In this document: positions 10,979-21,182 of the stretch, one piece after another
How positions within the stretch are numbered: position 1 is the stretch's first letter
Layout of the letters: each line of letters opens with the position of its first letter
Assembly (NCBI GenBank): GCA_002989075.1
Contig: PSQN01000017.1
Coordinates: 1,364,001-1,428,000 of the forward strand
Source: Arthonia radiata
Lineage: Eukaryota > Ascomycota > Arthoniomycetes > Arthoniales > Arthoniaceae
Reading direction: 5' to 3'
DNA length: 64,000 bases
The notes under the pieces: generated by a model
Database searches by the model: none
Seen by the model: the letters and a program-made list of their open reading frames with translations, nothing else
Told to the model about the DNA's origin: nothing
Program-made: the position numbers and the translations under genes

Positions 10979-11433
10979 TCAACCCTCCATCCTCACATCC
11001 CCATCCCCACCATCACCACCCGGCACATACTCCCCCAACCACAACACATTATTACACCGTATCAACACCATACCCAGCTGACTCTGCTTTCCCCCGGCGT
11101 ACTCGACCGTGTCCGCCAGCTGAATATTCATGTAACTGTCGACGGAAACGAGCCGCCCGTGGTACTCTTCGCTGTTCCACTTGAGGCGCACGCTGACGGG
11201 TTTGTTGATGAGGTCTTTGAGCATGGGGCGTGGGTTGAGGGGGGTGAACTGCGTGTGTTAGTGGTGCGTTGAGACGAGTGGGATGTGTGTATGTGGGAGG
11301 AGGGGAGAGATGGGGTGTGGAGGAATGGGAGAATGGGAGAGTGTTCAAAGGGGTCCGAGGGGTGAACGTTTCCATTCGCGATCAGAGTGGTGTGCAGCGG
11401 GGAGCGAGTAGAAGAGGTTGGACGTACGCTCAT
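10979..11433 (-). CDS. SMX3: Small nuclear ribonucleoprotein F (SmF)
   Basis: SmF is one of the seven Sm proteins that ring the U1, U2, U4 and U5 snRNAs in the spliceosome. Exon 1 is just six coding bases (11433..11428, ATGAGC), then a 179-nt intron with a GTACGT donor and CGCAG acceptor, then exon 2 (11248..10979). The protein is 91 residues and starts [15 protein letters not shown], as SmF orthologues do. Sm1 motif: [26 protein letters not shown]; Sm2 motif: [10 protein letters not shown]. The Trp-containing LKW and SVDSYMN distinguish SmF from LSm6. A Gly/Asp-rich tail follows. Without the tiny first exon the frame would appear to start at MLKDL. Confidence 0.93.
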
Positions 11434-11857
11434 GGTTGCGGTGGTGTGTCGTGGTTTTGGCGGTGCGCGGAGCTGTGCGGTATGAAGAGCGCGGCGTTTA
11501 TACGTGCGATGTAGCTGTGGGCGCGCGAAATTCCAATGTTGACTGGTTGCGTGGCATGAGAGAATGTGAGGTGTTAAGCTCGAGGTTTGCGAAAAGGTCA
11601 AATTACGCGATCACGTGCAAGCTGCCTAGCGCATGAATGCAATCGCGTGGGACGAGACGAATTTCATTTGCAGTGATTTCAGTGTCGCCGTTAACATGCA
11701 AGCAAACTTTATGCCGGACGCTGGGTCTATATCTACTCAAGTACATACGCCTGCGTCCTGGCCATGACCGCTCTCTAGGGACAGGAAATCCGAACTCCCC
11801 TCTAGGCTGCGATATTGGAAACAATCTTGCGCTTGAAAAAGTGCGAGAGGAACTTCC
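11434..11857. other. Intergenic between SmF and acl2; one TCACGTGC site
   Basis: Promoter of SmF and 3' flank of acl2. TCACGTGC at 11611-11618 contains the E-box CACGTG, about 180 bases upstream of the SmF ATG. Nothing else is recognised. Confidence 0.4.
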
Positions 11858-13315
11858 TCAACCGACAAACTCGCCGATCTCGCTCTTCTTGCCTGCCAGA
11901 GCCAAAGGAACAATGCCCGACACGTGCATGTCCGGGCCATACACATGCATGTTGAGCCCGAGCTCCACGCTCACGTTCTTGATGTTCTTCAGGCCCTCCT
12001 GGTAGTTAGGTCCGGCGCGGCGCACCCAGATGGCGACTTTGTGCTCGATCAAGAGCGGTGCAACCTCGCGCAGCGCACGGATGACGCCCTTGAATGTACT
12101 CGCAACATTGGTGAAATTCGCGATACCACCGCCAATGAACAAAACCTTGCCCTCAGGATGTTGAGGGGCACGCAGCATCAGGTCGAGAACAGTCTTGGCG
12201 TACTGGAAGGTTTGCGACTCGGTGGGCGCGCCAGAGTACTCGCCGTAGTTGGCGAGCTCGCCAGCGAAGCCAGCAGAGGCGATAGCATCCGCGTACACCA
12301 CGGATGCGCCTCCACCGGCGACAAGCGTCCAGATGCGGCCTGAGGCATTGAGGATCGTGAGCTTGAGGGAGGCGCCAGTCTTCGCGTCCAGCTCGGAGAT
12401 ATAGGCTTCCTCCTTCGAGAGCTCACGGCCGAAGGGCGCTGGGAACTCCATTGGTGGGCCGGCATCGATCTGGACTTTGTTGCCGCTGCCTGCGGGAATA
12501 GAGAGACCGAGCGCAGCAGGTGAGCGAGCAATGGCCCACTTCACACCACACTCGAACTCGGCGGTCTGATCAAGCTTGGCTGCCAGGTCCAGGAAGTGCA
12601 CTTCGGCGGAGGTGGCGTCCTTGTTGGGGATGACGACTAGAGGATTAATTTCGAGGTACGTGAATTGGCAGTCGACATAAACAGCGTAGAGGCGGGAGAT
12701 GAAGTCCACAAGAACGTTGTGAACGCCCTTCGGCACCTTCTTGAGGAGTGTGGCTGCAATCTCCTCGTTCGAAGGATACTGTGTGAGGTCGACGGGAATC
12801 AGAAGCTTCTGCGCTTTGGCGTCCACGTCGCCGACATCGACACCACCTTCATCCGTGAACAGAATCCAGTCGCCCTCTCGCACTGAGTTGATGTTGATGT
12901 AGTATTCTGTTTCTTGGGGATGAGGGACGAAAGATTCGACGAGGAAGTTTCGCAATACCCCATCCACCGTCTCGACTCGTTGTGCCTTGCCGGCGCGCTC
13001 TTGAATCCACTCACGGCACTCTGACCAGGGCTTGTTCAGACCCAAGAGACCACTCTTTCCTCTCCGCTTGATCAGCTGGTCGGGCTTGCAAACGAATCTG
13101 GCGTCTTTAGCCAGCAGCCATGGGTACGTTGACTCCGCTTGATCGAGTACACCCGTGACAGAGGCGTCGGCAGGAAAGTTGAGAGTTGCGAGCTTCGCCG
13201 GGGGGTTGTGGACACCGCTCGATTGGAGAGGAGAAGGCTTGATGAGAGGGGCGCGGGTGAGGTGATAGTTGATGATCGCCTTGCCATCGGCCTCGGTGAT
13301 GGATTTGGCAGACAT
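11858..13315 (-). CDS. acl2: ATP-citrate lyase subunit 2 (acl2, ATP-grasp/citrate-binding half)
   Basis: With acl1 this forms cytosolic ATP-citrate lyase, which turns citrate, CoA and ATP into acetyl-CoA and oxaloacetate. The single exon encodes 485 residues, the usual size of the fungal small subunit, and begins MSAKSITEADGKAIINYHL. The first 240 residues are the ATP-grasp part; FTYLEINPLVVIPN is the characteristic nucleotide/metal-binding stretch. The citrate-binding part follows with TLVAGGGASVVYADAIAS, GEYSGAPTE and VLFIGGGIANFTNVA. The start at 13315 fits the family. It is divergently paired with acl1 across a shared region of about 1.2 kb, an arrangement known from filamentous ascomycetes. 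Confidence 0.96.
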   Translation of the reverse strand: MSAKSITEADGKAIINYHLTRAPLIKPSPLQSSGVHNPPAKLATLNFPADASVTGVLDQAESTYPWLLAKDARFVCKPDQLIKRRGKSGLLGLNKPWSECREWIQERAGKAQRVETVDGVLRNFLVESFVPHPQETEYYININSVREGDWILFTDEGGVDVGDVDAKAQKLLIPVDLTQYPSNEEIAATLLKKVPKGVHNVLVDFISRLYAVYVDCQFTYLEINPLVVIPNKDATSAEVHFLDLAAKLDQTAEFECGVKWAIARSPAALGLSIPAGSGNKVQIDAGPPMEFPAPFGRELSKEEAYISELDAKTGASLKLTILNASGRIWTLVAGGGASVVYADAIASAGFAGELANYGEYSGAPTESQTFQYAKTVLDLMLRAPQHPEGKVLFIGGGIANFTNVASTFKGVIRALREVAPLLIEHKVAIWVRRAGPNYQEGLKNIKNVSVELGLNMHVYGPDMHVSGIVPLALAGKKSEIGEFVG

Positions 13316-14499
13316 GTCGCAGTCTCAGGCTGTTATGCGAGCTTCTGTATCTGCAGAAAAGAGGGCAGCGGTCAGCATAGACCAACAGACGACTGCAAAG
13401 CCCGCAGACAAAGAGACAAGTAGCAGGCTAGCGAGCTCTTGGATTCCAATGTTCCAGAAAGCAGCGCTCTTTGCAATCAGATGAAGTCCACGACGTATTG
13501 AGGCATGTTCGACCAGTCCCGGTCGCTTGCGGACTTCAACACCGAGGGTTGAACTTACCGAGAGGGTCTCGTCGAAGAGTCGGAGGCCGAGAAAACAGAA
13601 AATTGCGGTGCTAGACGAGATGTCCACGACGAAAGGGCAGCGGGTGCGTGTAGCAAACAGCAACAATTACCAGATATCGCCGGCGGTGTTGCTGAGAAGG
13701 CTAATCACTACAAAAAGTGTTAGGGCTGAGTGTTGAGCGAGTGAGCTGCCCCAGAACTCGGCGACGCTAGTGAAATAGTTTCTTTCAGGTCTGACGTCTC
13801 GGCCGGTGTCCTCCTTTCCCGTCCCCGTATTATTTCCCGACACCTTGATAAGGACACTGGAGACAACGCACGAGAGTCCACTGGCAATACATACCTCTGG
13901 TTGGAACTGTGGACAGACCGAGGAGATTCTGAAGACTTTGAACTCCGGGGCTTCAAGATGATTTAGTAGTGGCAGATTTGTCGCGTGGGAGACCAGGATA
14001 AAGCTCGAACCTGGTGAGGACAAGTCAGGTACCAACGGACTTTTTCCGCCAATCACGTCTCTCCCAATTGCGAGGTCGGCAACCCCAACTGCTGAAGCTT
14101 GGACCCTCACCGTTTTTTGAGTGCAAAGAAAAGTACCTGTCGAAAGCTCTCACGCTTCACTCCCCAGAACTACACATCGCGTCCCTCGCTCTCTCTTCCT
14201 CACATCTTCTCACGCTGAGATCAGCAAAGCCACCGCATCCGTACCATCCTTCACCAAAGCCTTCATCTGGCCGTGTGTGTCGTCTCTTCCGTGCAGTAAG
14301 TGCAAGCTACATGTCTTTGTCTTCCCGGAAGCCTGTACCTTCAGCCCCGAACCCCGACCCGACCACGACCAAAGTAATCCGGCTCTCCCACCCTTGGCTC
14401 GATAGGCGCGAGAATACGAGCTCGACGACCCGGAGGTTGCTAATTCGCCGTCCTCACAGGTGTTCTTCAGCGTTGTGATCTTGACCTCCTCTTTCCACC
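13316..14499. promoter_or_regulatory. Shared divergent promoter of acl2 and acl1
   Basis: About 1.18 kb separates the two ATP-citrate lyase start codons. CT/CA-rich leader-like sequence lies next to each ATG (on the plus strand at about 14160-14290). No long convincing frame is present; small frames here are probably leader ORFs. Co-regulation of the two subunits is inferred from the layout. Confidence 0.5.
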
Positions 14500-16657
14500 A
14501 TGCCATCCGCAGCACCACCGTCAATGCCAAATGGCAGCACGCCAAATGGCATCAGCTCCGCCAATGATAACATCTCCCGTTTCACTGCACCCTCTCGACC
14601 GCTGAGCCCGGGTCACATGAGCTCTCTCTTCCACAACAAGACAAGATGTCTCGTCTAGTGAGTCGGTCGCAACCATGAGCAAGAGATATCAAGTCTGACA
14701 ATCCTCCCAGCGGTCTGCAACCCAGGGCTGTACAGGGCATGCTCGACTTCGACTTCATCTGCAAACGATCGACGCCCTCAGTCGCTGGTATAATTTATAC
14801 ATTCGGTGGACAATTCGTCAGCAAGATGTGGGTGCACGCGCATGATTATCTGAGAGATTGGCTTCTAATACTTCGCGCAGGTACTGGGGCACCAGCGAAA
14901 CACTGCTGCCGGTCTACCAATCCGTGGACAAGGCGATGGCCAAGCATAATGAAGTGGACACGATCGTGAACTTTGCCTCCTCTCGAAGTGTGTACTCATC
15001 CACCATGGAACTCATGGAGTATCCCCAAGTCAAGTCGATCGCGATTATTGCAGAGGGCGTGCCGGAGCGACGAGCACGTGAGATTCTCCACGTCGCGAAG
15101 AAGAAGGGCATTGAGATCATTGGCCCTGCAACCGTCGGTGGTATCAAACCCGGCGCATACAAGATCGGCAACACGGGTGGCATGATGGACAATATTGTCG
15201 CATCCAAGCTCTACCGACCTGGCTCAGTTGCTTATGTCTCAAAGTCCGGCGGTATGTCCAACGAGCTCAACAACATCATCGCACAAAACGCCGACGGTGT
15301 ATATGAGGGCATTGCGATCGGTGGTGACAGATACCCTGGCACCACATTTATCGACCACATGCTCCGATATCAAGACGATCCAAATGCAAAGATTCTGTTG
15401 CTTCTTGGCGAAGTTGGCGGTGTTGAGGAGTACCGTGTCATCGAAGCCGTCAAGAGTGGACGCATCACAAAGCCCATCGTCGCATGGGCGATTGGCACTG
15501 TTGCAGGCATGCTCAAAACTGAAGTGCAGTTCGGTCACGCAGGCTCTTTCGCCAATTCACAGCTCGAGACCGCCACTGTGAAGAACAAGTCCATGAAGGA
15601 TGCCGGCTTCCATGTTCCAGATACCTTCGAGGATTTACCCAGCACACTCGCCAAGGTCTACAAGGACATGATCAACAAGGGCACCGTCAAGCCTGCGCCT
15701 GAGCCCACCGTTCCCAAGATTCCCATTGACTACTCGTGGGCGCAAGAGCTTGGTCTTGTCCGAAAGCCCGCTGCTTTCATCTCGACCATCTCGGATGACA
15801 GAGGTCAGGAGTTGCTGTACGCTGGTATGCCCATCTCAGATGTCTTCAAGGACAATATTGGCATTGGCGGTGTCATGTCGCTACTGTGGTTCCGCCGGCG
15901 TCTTCCCGACTACGCCAGCCGTTTTCTCGAGATGGTGCTCATGTTGACAGCTGATCACGGTCCCGCCGTATCAGGTGCTATGAACACCATCATCACCACC
16001 AGAGCCGGGAAGGATCTGATCAGCGCCCTTGTGTCCGGTCTTTTGACCATTGGCTCTCGATTTGGTGGTGCGCTTGATGGCGCAGCTGAGGAGTTCACCA
16101 AGGCGTTCGACAAGGGTCTCAGCCCGCGTGACTTCGTGGACACCATGAGAAAAGAGAACAAGCTCAGTAAGTGAAAGCTATCGTTGCGTGACCGCCTGTG
16201 ACATTGCTAACGGCGAACAGTCCCTGGTATTGGCCACCGCGTCAAGTCCCGCAACAACCCAGATCTCCGTGTCGAGCTTGTTAAGGAGTTCGTGCAGAAG
16301 AACTTTCCATCTTGCAAGCTACTTGATTATGCCATTGCCGTTGAGACCGTCACCACGTCCAAGAAGGACAACCTGATTCTCAACGTAGACGGCTGCGTTG
16401 CTGTCTGCTTTGTGGATCTTCTCCGGAACTCCGGCGCCTTCAGCGCCGAAGAGGCCGAGGACTACCTCAAGATGGGTGTGTTGAACGGGCTTTTCGTCCT
16501 TGGCCGATCGATCGGTCTCATTGCCCACTTCCTTGATCAAAAGCGTCTTCGCACCGGTCTGTACCGCCACCCGTGGGACGACATCACCTATCTTTTGCCC
16601 AGCCTGGCTCAAGGCGGTCGACCGGGCGGCGAGGGTCGTGTCGAGGTCAAAGTCTGA
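14500..16657 (+). CDS. acl1: ATP-citrate lyase subunit 1 (acl1, CoA-ligase/citryl-CoA lyase half)
   Basis: Large subunit of cytosolic ATP-citrate lyase. Exons 14500..14657, 14711..14827, 14881..16166 and 16221..16657 encode 665 residues. The N-terminus is a variable Ser/Asn/Pro-rich leader, then [20 protein letters not shown] and [20 protein letters not shown], typical of the family. The succinyl-CoA-synthetase-like part contains [24 protein letters not shown] and FGHAGSFA, where the His is the phosphohistidine. The citrate-synthase-like C-terminal part has [24 protein letters not shown] split over two blocks, then [15 protein letters not shown] and [11 protein letters not shown]. Introns are 53-54 nt with standard signals. 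It is divergent from acl2. Confidence 0.96.
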
Positions 16658-17648
16658 TTTTAGAGGACAGCAGGGGTCGGCGCATTCAGGAGGTAGGCAA
16701 CATGCAAGCACAATTGGGAAGGCATCTTGAAAGTGTATGGGTTCTCAACGTTTTGCTTGCATTCAATGTTGTGGTCTACATGGAAGGTAGAGGTTGTACA
16801 ACGTCGAACAGCGCTATGTGTCTGTCATCAGTAACTTCTCATAGATTATGCATGCGCGAACACTTTGTCAATTCTGCGTTTGATACCACTACTTACCAGC
16901 TATACTTTCGACAGATGCAGCAGCTATGATGGCGAGGACTCCCGTTGTCCTTCCGACAGATGGGACTGGACTGCTGGCGTTATACTGGATCAAAATTGAT
17001 AAAACAAGTTCGAAACCATCCTGGTGACGCTCGATGTTTAGCACCCCCAGTCGCCCATTAGTATGGTATCTGAGGTACTTGAAATATAAATGCGCAGGTT
17101 GCGGTGGGCAATCTGTCCTGATATCGACAGTATACGTCCTCTCGATATCATTATCTATTGCTGCTCCCTGGTAGGACATGCCTAAGAAGAGCTCAAGAGC
17201 ACCGCATTCCCAATGCAACCACCAGCTTGCAAGCAGCTTGTACGTTCTACGCTCATTTACCTCACACGTGCACCGCCATAACCTGCTTAGCGCGCCGTCT
17301 ATAATGTCAACTCTTCACTGCTCAGTCGAGCTCAACTCTGGCCCGCCGCTAACTCACACCCACCTCGATACCCCAACAGCACTACCCAACGTCCGCAGAA
17401 TCAGCCAGCAAAGCACTCGTAGCCTCCACGAAGCCACTCTCCGTACTGATAGCCATGGGGCGGCCCCAGCACGTCAGCTGCCCAGCAATGGGTTGTGACC
17501 GATAGGACAGAATGTATGGCTGCGCTGAGGCTTACCTCTCGTGTCGGTGGAGTCACTAGTGATTCTGGGTGGTCTGAAAACGTCCCAGGCAGTAGCGGCG
17601 TTGTGGGAGTCTGTCATCAGCGCGTGAAATAGCATCGAACAACACGGA
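16658..17648. other. Intergenic, no gene recognised
   Basis: About 1 kb between acl1 and the next gene, which both end here. Small frames (for example 17178-17498 on plus) have no domain or host-like codon pattern. The acl1 3' untranslated region should lie in the first few hundred bases. Confidence 0.45.
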
Positions 17649-17712
17649 GCATGCTACCATTAGGGCATGCTACCATTAGGCCATGCTACCATTAGGCCAT
17701 GCTACCATTAGG
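17649..17712. repeat. 16-bp minisatellite, four copies
   Basis: Four head-to-tail 16-bp units, (g/c)catgctaccattagg style, at 17649-17664, 17665-17680, 17681-17696 and 17697-17712, differing only at the first base. The stop codon (17708-17710) of the minus-strand gene lies in the outermost unit, so the array is the start of its 3' untranslated region. Confidence 0.95.
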
Positions 17713-18889
17713 TGCCCTCGTTAATGCCAATTTTTGCGGGGAAGCACTTTTCGAACAGGGTCGTAAACAGCAGCTTGTGATGCGCAGCCGACAATTGTAA
17801 GCCCGAGTTGGCATATTGGCTGCTGACGACTTGTCGTATATTCATTTCCAGATTCTGGTCTTGTGTCATGACGATTTGGTTGATGCGGTTCTGTGAGAGA
17901 CGCTGGCCTAACTGCTTCGCGAGCACCGGACGGAGTTCGCGAGCTTTGGCGCGTATAGCTGGGATACCTGTAGGTGTCACTATGTTATAAAAATTCTCGC
18001 GGCTTGTAAGGCAAGGAGAAAATGGTTTAAAGCGTACCGCAGTCTTCGATGTTGCCTTGTGTCTGTTAGTATTTGGTGCACAGTAGTCAAGTGCTTGAAA
18101 ATGGCTTACCGCAAGCGAACGCCGCCTGGATCTCCTCTTTGACTCTCCGTATCCCGGTCTCGTCAAAGGTAGAGCCCACTTGAAGCCCAAAGTCATGATG
18201 ACGCATCCGATATCCTTCGTGAAGCGAGGCTGCCTGCATAAGAAGCCCAAGTGCCAGGGGCTCGAAAACGTGACACAGATCCGCAAGCGCGTCTTCAACA
18301 CCCTCGACCTCCAGATACGCGCCCGTAAAGTCTACAAACGCATTTGGGTTCTGACTGGAGAGCTCTTTGAGGTGCTTGAGTACAAGCCAGATGCGGCGAA
18401 TGGGTATCTCCGTGGCAAGGAACTCGCGGCGCGTTTGCCGGATCTTGTCTTGTTGGGCCGGTAATTGCGAGCGCTTGAGATTGGCGATCTTGCTCCACAT
18501 GCGCGAGATCTGCTTGGCTTGGAACCAGTCATAGGCCCATTGGGCAGTGGCGCCGCCTGACTAGGTCAGCGCTATCAAAGGGAAAGTGACGAGCCTGGGC
18601 GCTCACCGAGGTGCTCGTAGCGACGTTGCGCTTGATCTCGCAGTGGTGGTAGTACTACTTGGGTCGAATGACTTGATCGGACATGTTGGAGCTTCGCATC
18701 GCTACCAAGTTCATGTGCGATAGTTTCGAGCACTTGCAGATATTCCAAAGAGATTGTGTAGATGTTGTTTGTAGGCCCTTCCACGAACTGCCATTCATAG
18801 CCATCCGGTCGCTTTGGCCCAACAGCAGACTTGACGCCCCGAAGGTCTACGCGTAGGTAGAACTCTAATGCACGTCTTAATGCACCAGG
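17708..18889 (-). CDS. Unrecognised multi-exon gene (5' end unresolved)
   Basis: I do not recognise this protein. Four exons join cleanly in frame: 18889..18607, 18556..18110, 18055..18038 (18 nt) and 17967..17708, giving 336 codons. Splice signals are GTGAGC/CTAGTCAG, GTAAGC/ACAAG and GTACGC/CTACAG. The product is soluble-looking and largely helical, with segments such as PDGYEWQFVEGPTNN, QWAYDWFQAKQISRMWSKI and KARELRPVLAKQLGQRLSQN. No membrane segment or known motif is seen. The start is uncertain: a further exon probably lies at about 18930-19066, where VIDGLFYVEDQRALPFATC is encoded, but I could not find a good donor. It sits directly downstream of the DUF4238-like gene on the same strand. 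Confidence 0.6.
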
Positions 18890-19084
18890 CTGTAGAGCAA
18901 ACGTCAGCTTTATGATGACTAATTAAGCTGCTGAAGTCGTGTGAGAGCTTCAAGCAAGTCGCAAAGGGGAGGGCTCGTTGGTCTTCCACGTAGAACAAGC
19001 CGTCAATGACCCATGTCCGACAACGGTCCGTAGGACTACGCCGTCGAGGGAAGGCATTTTTATGCACGCGGACTCCTTCGCGGT

Positions 19085-20380
19085 TTATTGATTTACTTCA
19101 CGGTAAATGATAGCTTTAGTCATCGAAGCATTTTCGAGCAGAATGGTGTTGATATAGCCAACGTCCCGATCCGATATCTGGAAAAAAGGAAAGTAGAACT
19201 CATGCTTGTCTTGACCTATCTTTGTGCGACGTGGCTGACGCTTACCATTAACGATATCCGTGTAGTTATTTTTAGCTTGATGGACAGGTAGTTTGCCCAG
19301 AAGAGATTCATATGCCGCTTTTGGGTCACGGTGGCCGATGGTGGTTGCCCTCCGCATCATGTCCAGCGTTTCTTCCTGCTCGCCGTATCCTGTACCAAGC
19401 AAGATGCTTCGAGATAGAATGAGCAGTTTTGGCGATATTGGGCTAATGTGATGATAGTCTGTCCAAGCTTGGGGACTGGATGGTCCCTCAAACACAGAAT
19501 AGGCGTTCTGCGTCAGTAAGAACTCCAGGTCGATTGACTTTGGTTGTACGAACACTAAATAATACGCCTGTACGTTCTTCAAGAACCAGCGCATGTCCGG
19601 CTCGTATGCGTTCATATCCTCGGCAAGGCGCCCTGAGTCTATTAATAAGTCTCCATATTTCTTGAGATCCGCATCTAGGATAGCCCGGATATTTCGAAAC
19701 CAAACCTCGATCGGTTCGCTGATTTGTTGTTTTGCCATGAAGTCTAGCATTGCATGCCGGTCATCGCAGTCGTATTCGTCTTTCGACTTCAGGAACCTTG
19801 AGTGGAACGTTTTGTTCCGATAATGCATGATGAACAAGAACTTGCGCAACGTATCTTTCTCCTGCATACACATAGTCAGTGCTACACGCACAGGTCCCGC
19901 ATCGATAGCAGGCGGATCACGATAGCTAATTGTACGCACACCTCTTTTAAGGGTCGTAGTAGGTTTGCCAGAGTCAAGATCGCGGCAAATGGCGGCAACA
20001 ATGCTGCCAGCTTTATTTTCTAAGACCGATAGGCGGGACTCAATGTCATTTCTGCTCATACAGGTCAGTACGATCGTTTGACCAACATGTCGGAGTCTGA
20101 TGAATGCGTACAGCTTATTCGATCCACCGCAAGAGCTGCTGTACATATCGCTCATTCCAAAGGTGGTCGACAGGCGAACCTCGAAGAGCTTCTTGGCTTC
20201 AAGATCAATTTCGCGCACGAGGCCATCTCTGAGGAGTCTATCCGAGACGTGTTGTGAGGATTGTGCTGACTGCTTGTTCTTACTCTTGCTCTTCCGCTGA
20301 TTCTTGTTGGAGAGCTTGTTGATCCTGTAGTTACGGAGGATGAATCGAGGTACATAGTGGTGATACTCACTCTTCCCCAT
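19085..20380 (-). CDS. DUF4238-like protein
   Basis: The N-terminus reads MGKSEYHHYVPRFILRNY, matching the HHYVPRFxLRNF signature of the DUF4238 family, whose function is unknown. The chosen ATG at 20380 puts the signature right at the start, giving 431 residues; the frame extends 18 residues further to another ATG at 20434. A basic stretch (KNQRKSKSKNKQSAQ) follows the signature, then FGMSDMY and the long helical body, with a late FLLTQNAYSVF block and a GYINTILLENASMTKAIIY end that also fits the family. Strong splice signals bound 19245..19178 (68 nt), but removing it would change the C-terminal frame, so I leave it unspliced. Confidence 0.75.
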   Translation of the reverse strand: MGKSEYHHYVPRFILRNYRINKLSNKNQRKSKSKNKQSAQSSQHVSDRLLRDGLVREIDLEAKKLFEVRLSTTFGMSDMYSSSCGGSNKLYAFIRLRHVGQTIVLTCMSRNDIESRLSVLENKAGSIVAAICRDLDSGKPTTTLKRGVRTISYRDPPAIDAGPVRVALTMCMQEKDTLRKFLFIMHYRNKTFHSRFLKSKDEYDCDDRHAMLDFMAKQQISEPIEVWFRNIRAILDADLKKYGDLLIDSGRLAEDMNAYEPDMRWFLKNVQAYYLVFVQPKSIDLEFLLTQNAYSVFEGPSSPQAWTDYHHISPISPKLLILSRSILLGTGYGEQEETLDMMRRATTIGHRDPKAAYESLLGKLPVHQAKNNYTDIVNGKRQPRRTKIGQDKHEFYFPFFQISDRDVGYINTILLENASMTKAIIYREVNQ

Positions 20381-21182
20381 GTTGAGAGCGATATTACGGT
20401 GCCTGATGGAGACTGTCCAGGACGGACACATCATGAAGAGGGGTATAAATCATGACGACTGCCTAGCGGCTGCCTGCAGACGACAGCTCGTCCTGCAGGC
20501 AAATGAGTTGACTGGCGTTTACGCGTGCTTAGCTCCGTTACATCTGGAAAGGCACACCATTCCCTCGGAACAGACTCAAGTCTCGTACGCTCCATTGGAT
20601 TTACGATATTGATGAAGATGTGGTAAAGTAGCGAATGGAGCGGGTGGCGTGAACTTTTGATCCAACGTTGCCCTAGGCGAATGGAACGCTGAAGCAAGCT
20701 GAGAAGCTGTAGCGGCAGTCTTAGTCTGCTACTCAAGAAGTACGTACTCCTGCATTCGAGGGTAGTTGTCCCCGCCCATGTAGGTTAATCGCGAGGGGGA
20801 AAGCAACGTGGCAATGATAGATACCTACCGAGTACGCCAAGACGTCAGCCTTATCAAAGCGTCACCCCGGTGATTATATCAGACTTCTACCTCTTACTAC
20901 TAAGTTTATACTGGCCTAGCCACACTTCCAGGAAGGGGGACGCTAGCGCAATCCTAGACTACCACAATCTTTGCCTTACACCTTGCTGTAACGATATGAC
21001 CCTCAAATATCACACCCTTTGCGCTAGACTTCTTTGTACCCCTTGCAGATTTGACAACATTAACGTAATACGCCAATAAGTGAAGCAAGTATTAAACGGC
21101 TCAAAGCGTTACCCGTGTCCCAGTAGCGTGAGCTTGGAAGTCATCGGAGGCCGCTACTGGACATCACCATCCATATAGATTT
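20381..21182. other. Intergenic; AT-rich patch near 20.87-21.07 kb
   Basis: About 800 bases between two divergent genes. From about 20870 the sequence becomes richer in A/T and in cta/tta triplets, unlike its surroundings. It could be a decayed repeat, but no element can be named. No gene is seen. Confidence 0.4.

Noticed and set aside
20870-21075. Possible transposon relic
   Set aside because: AT-rich and cta-rich, but no terminal repeats, no coding remnant and no second copy in the window.
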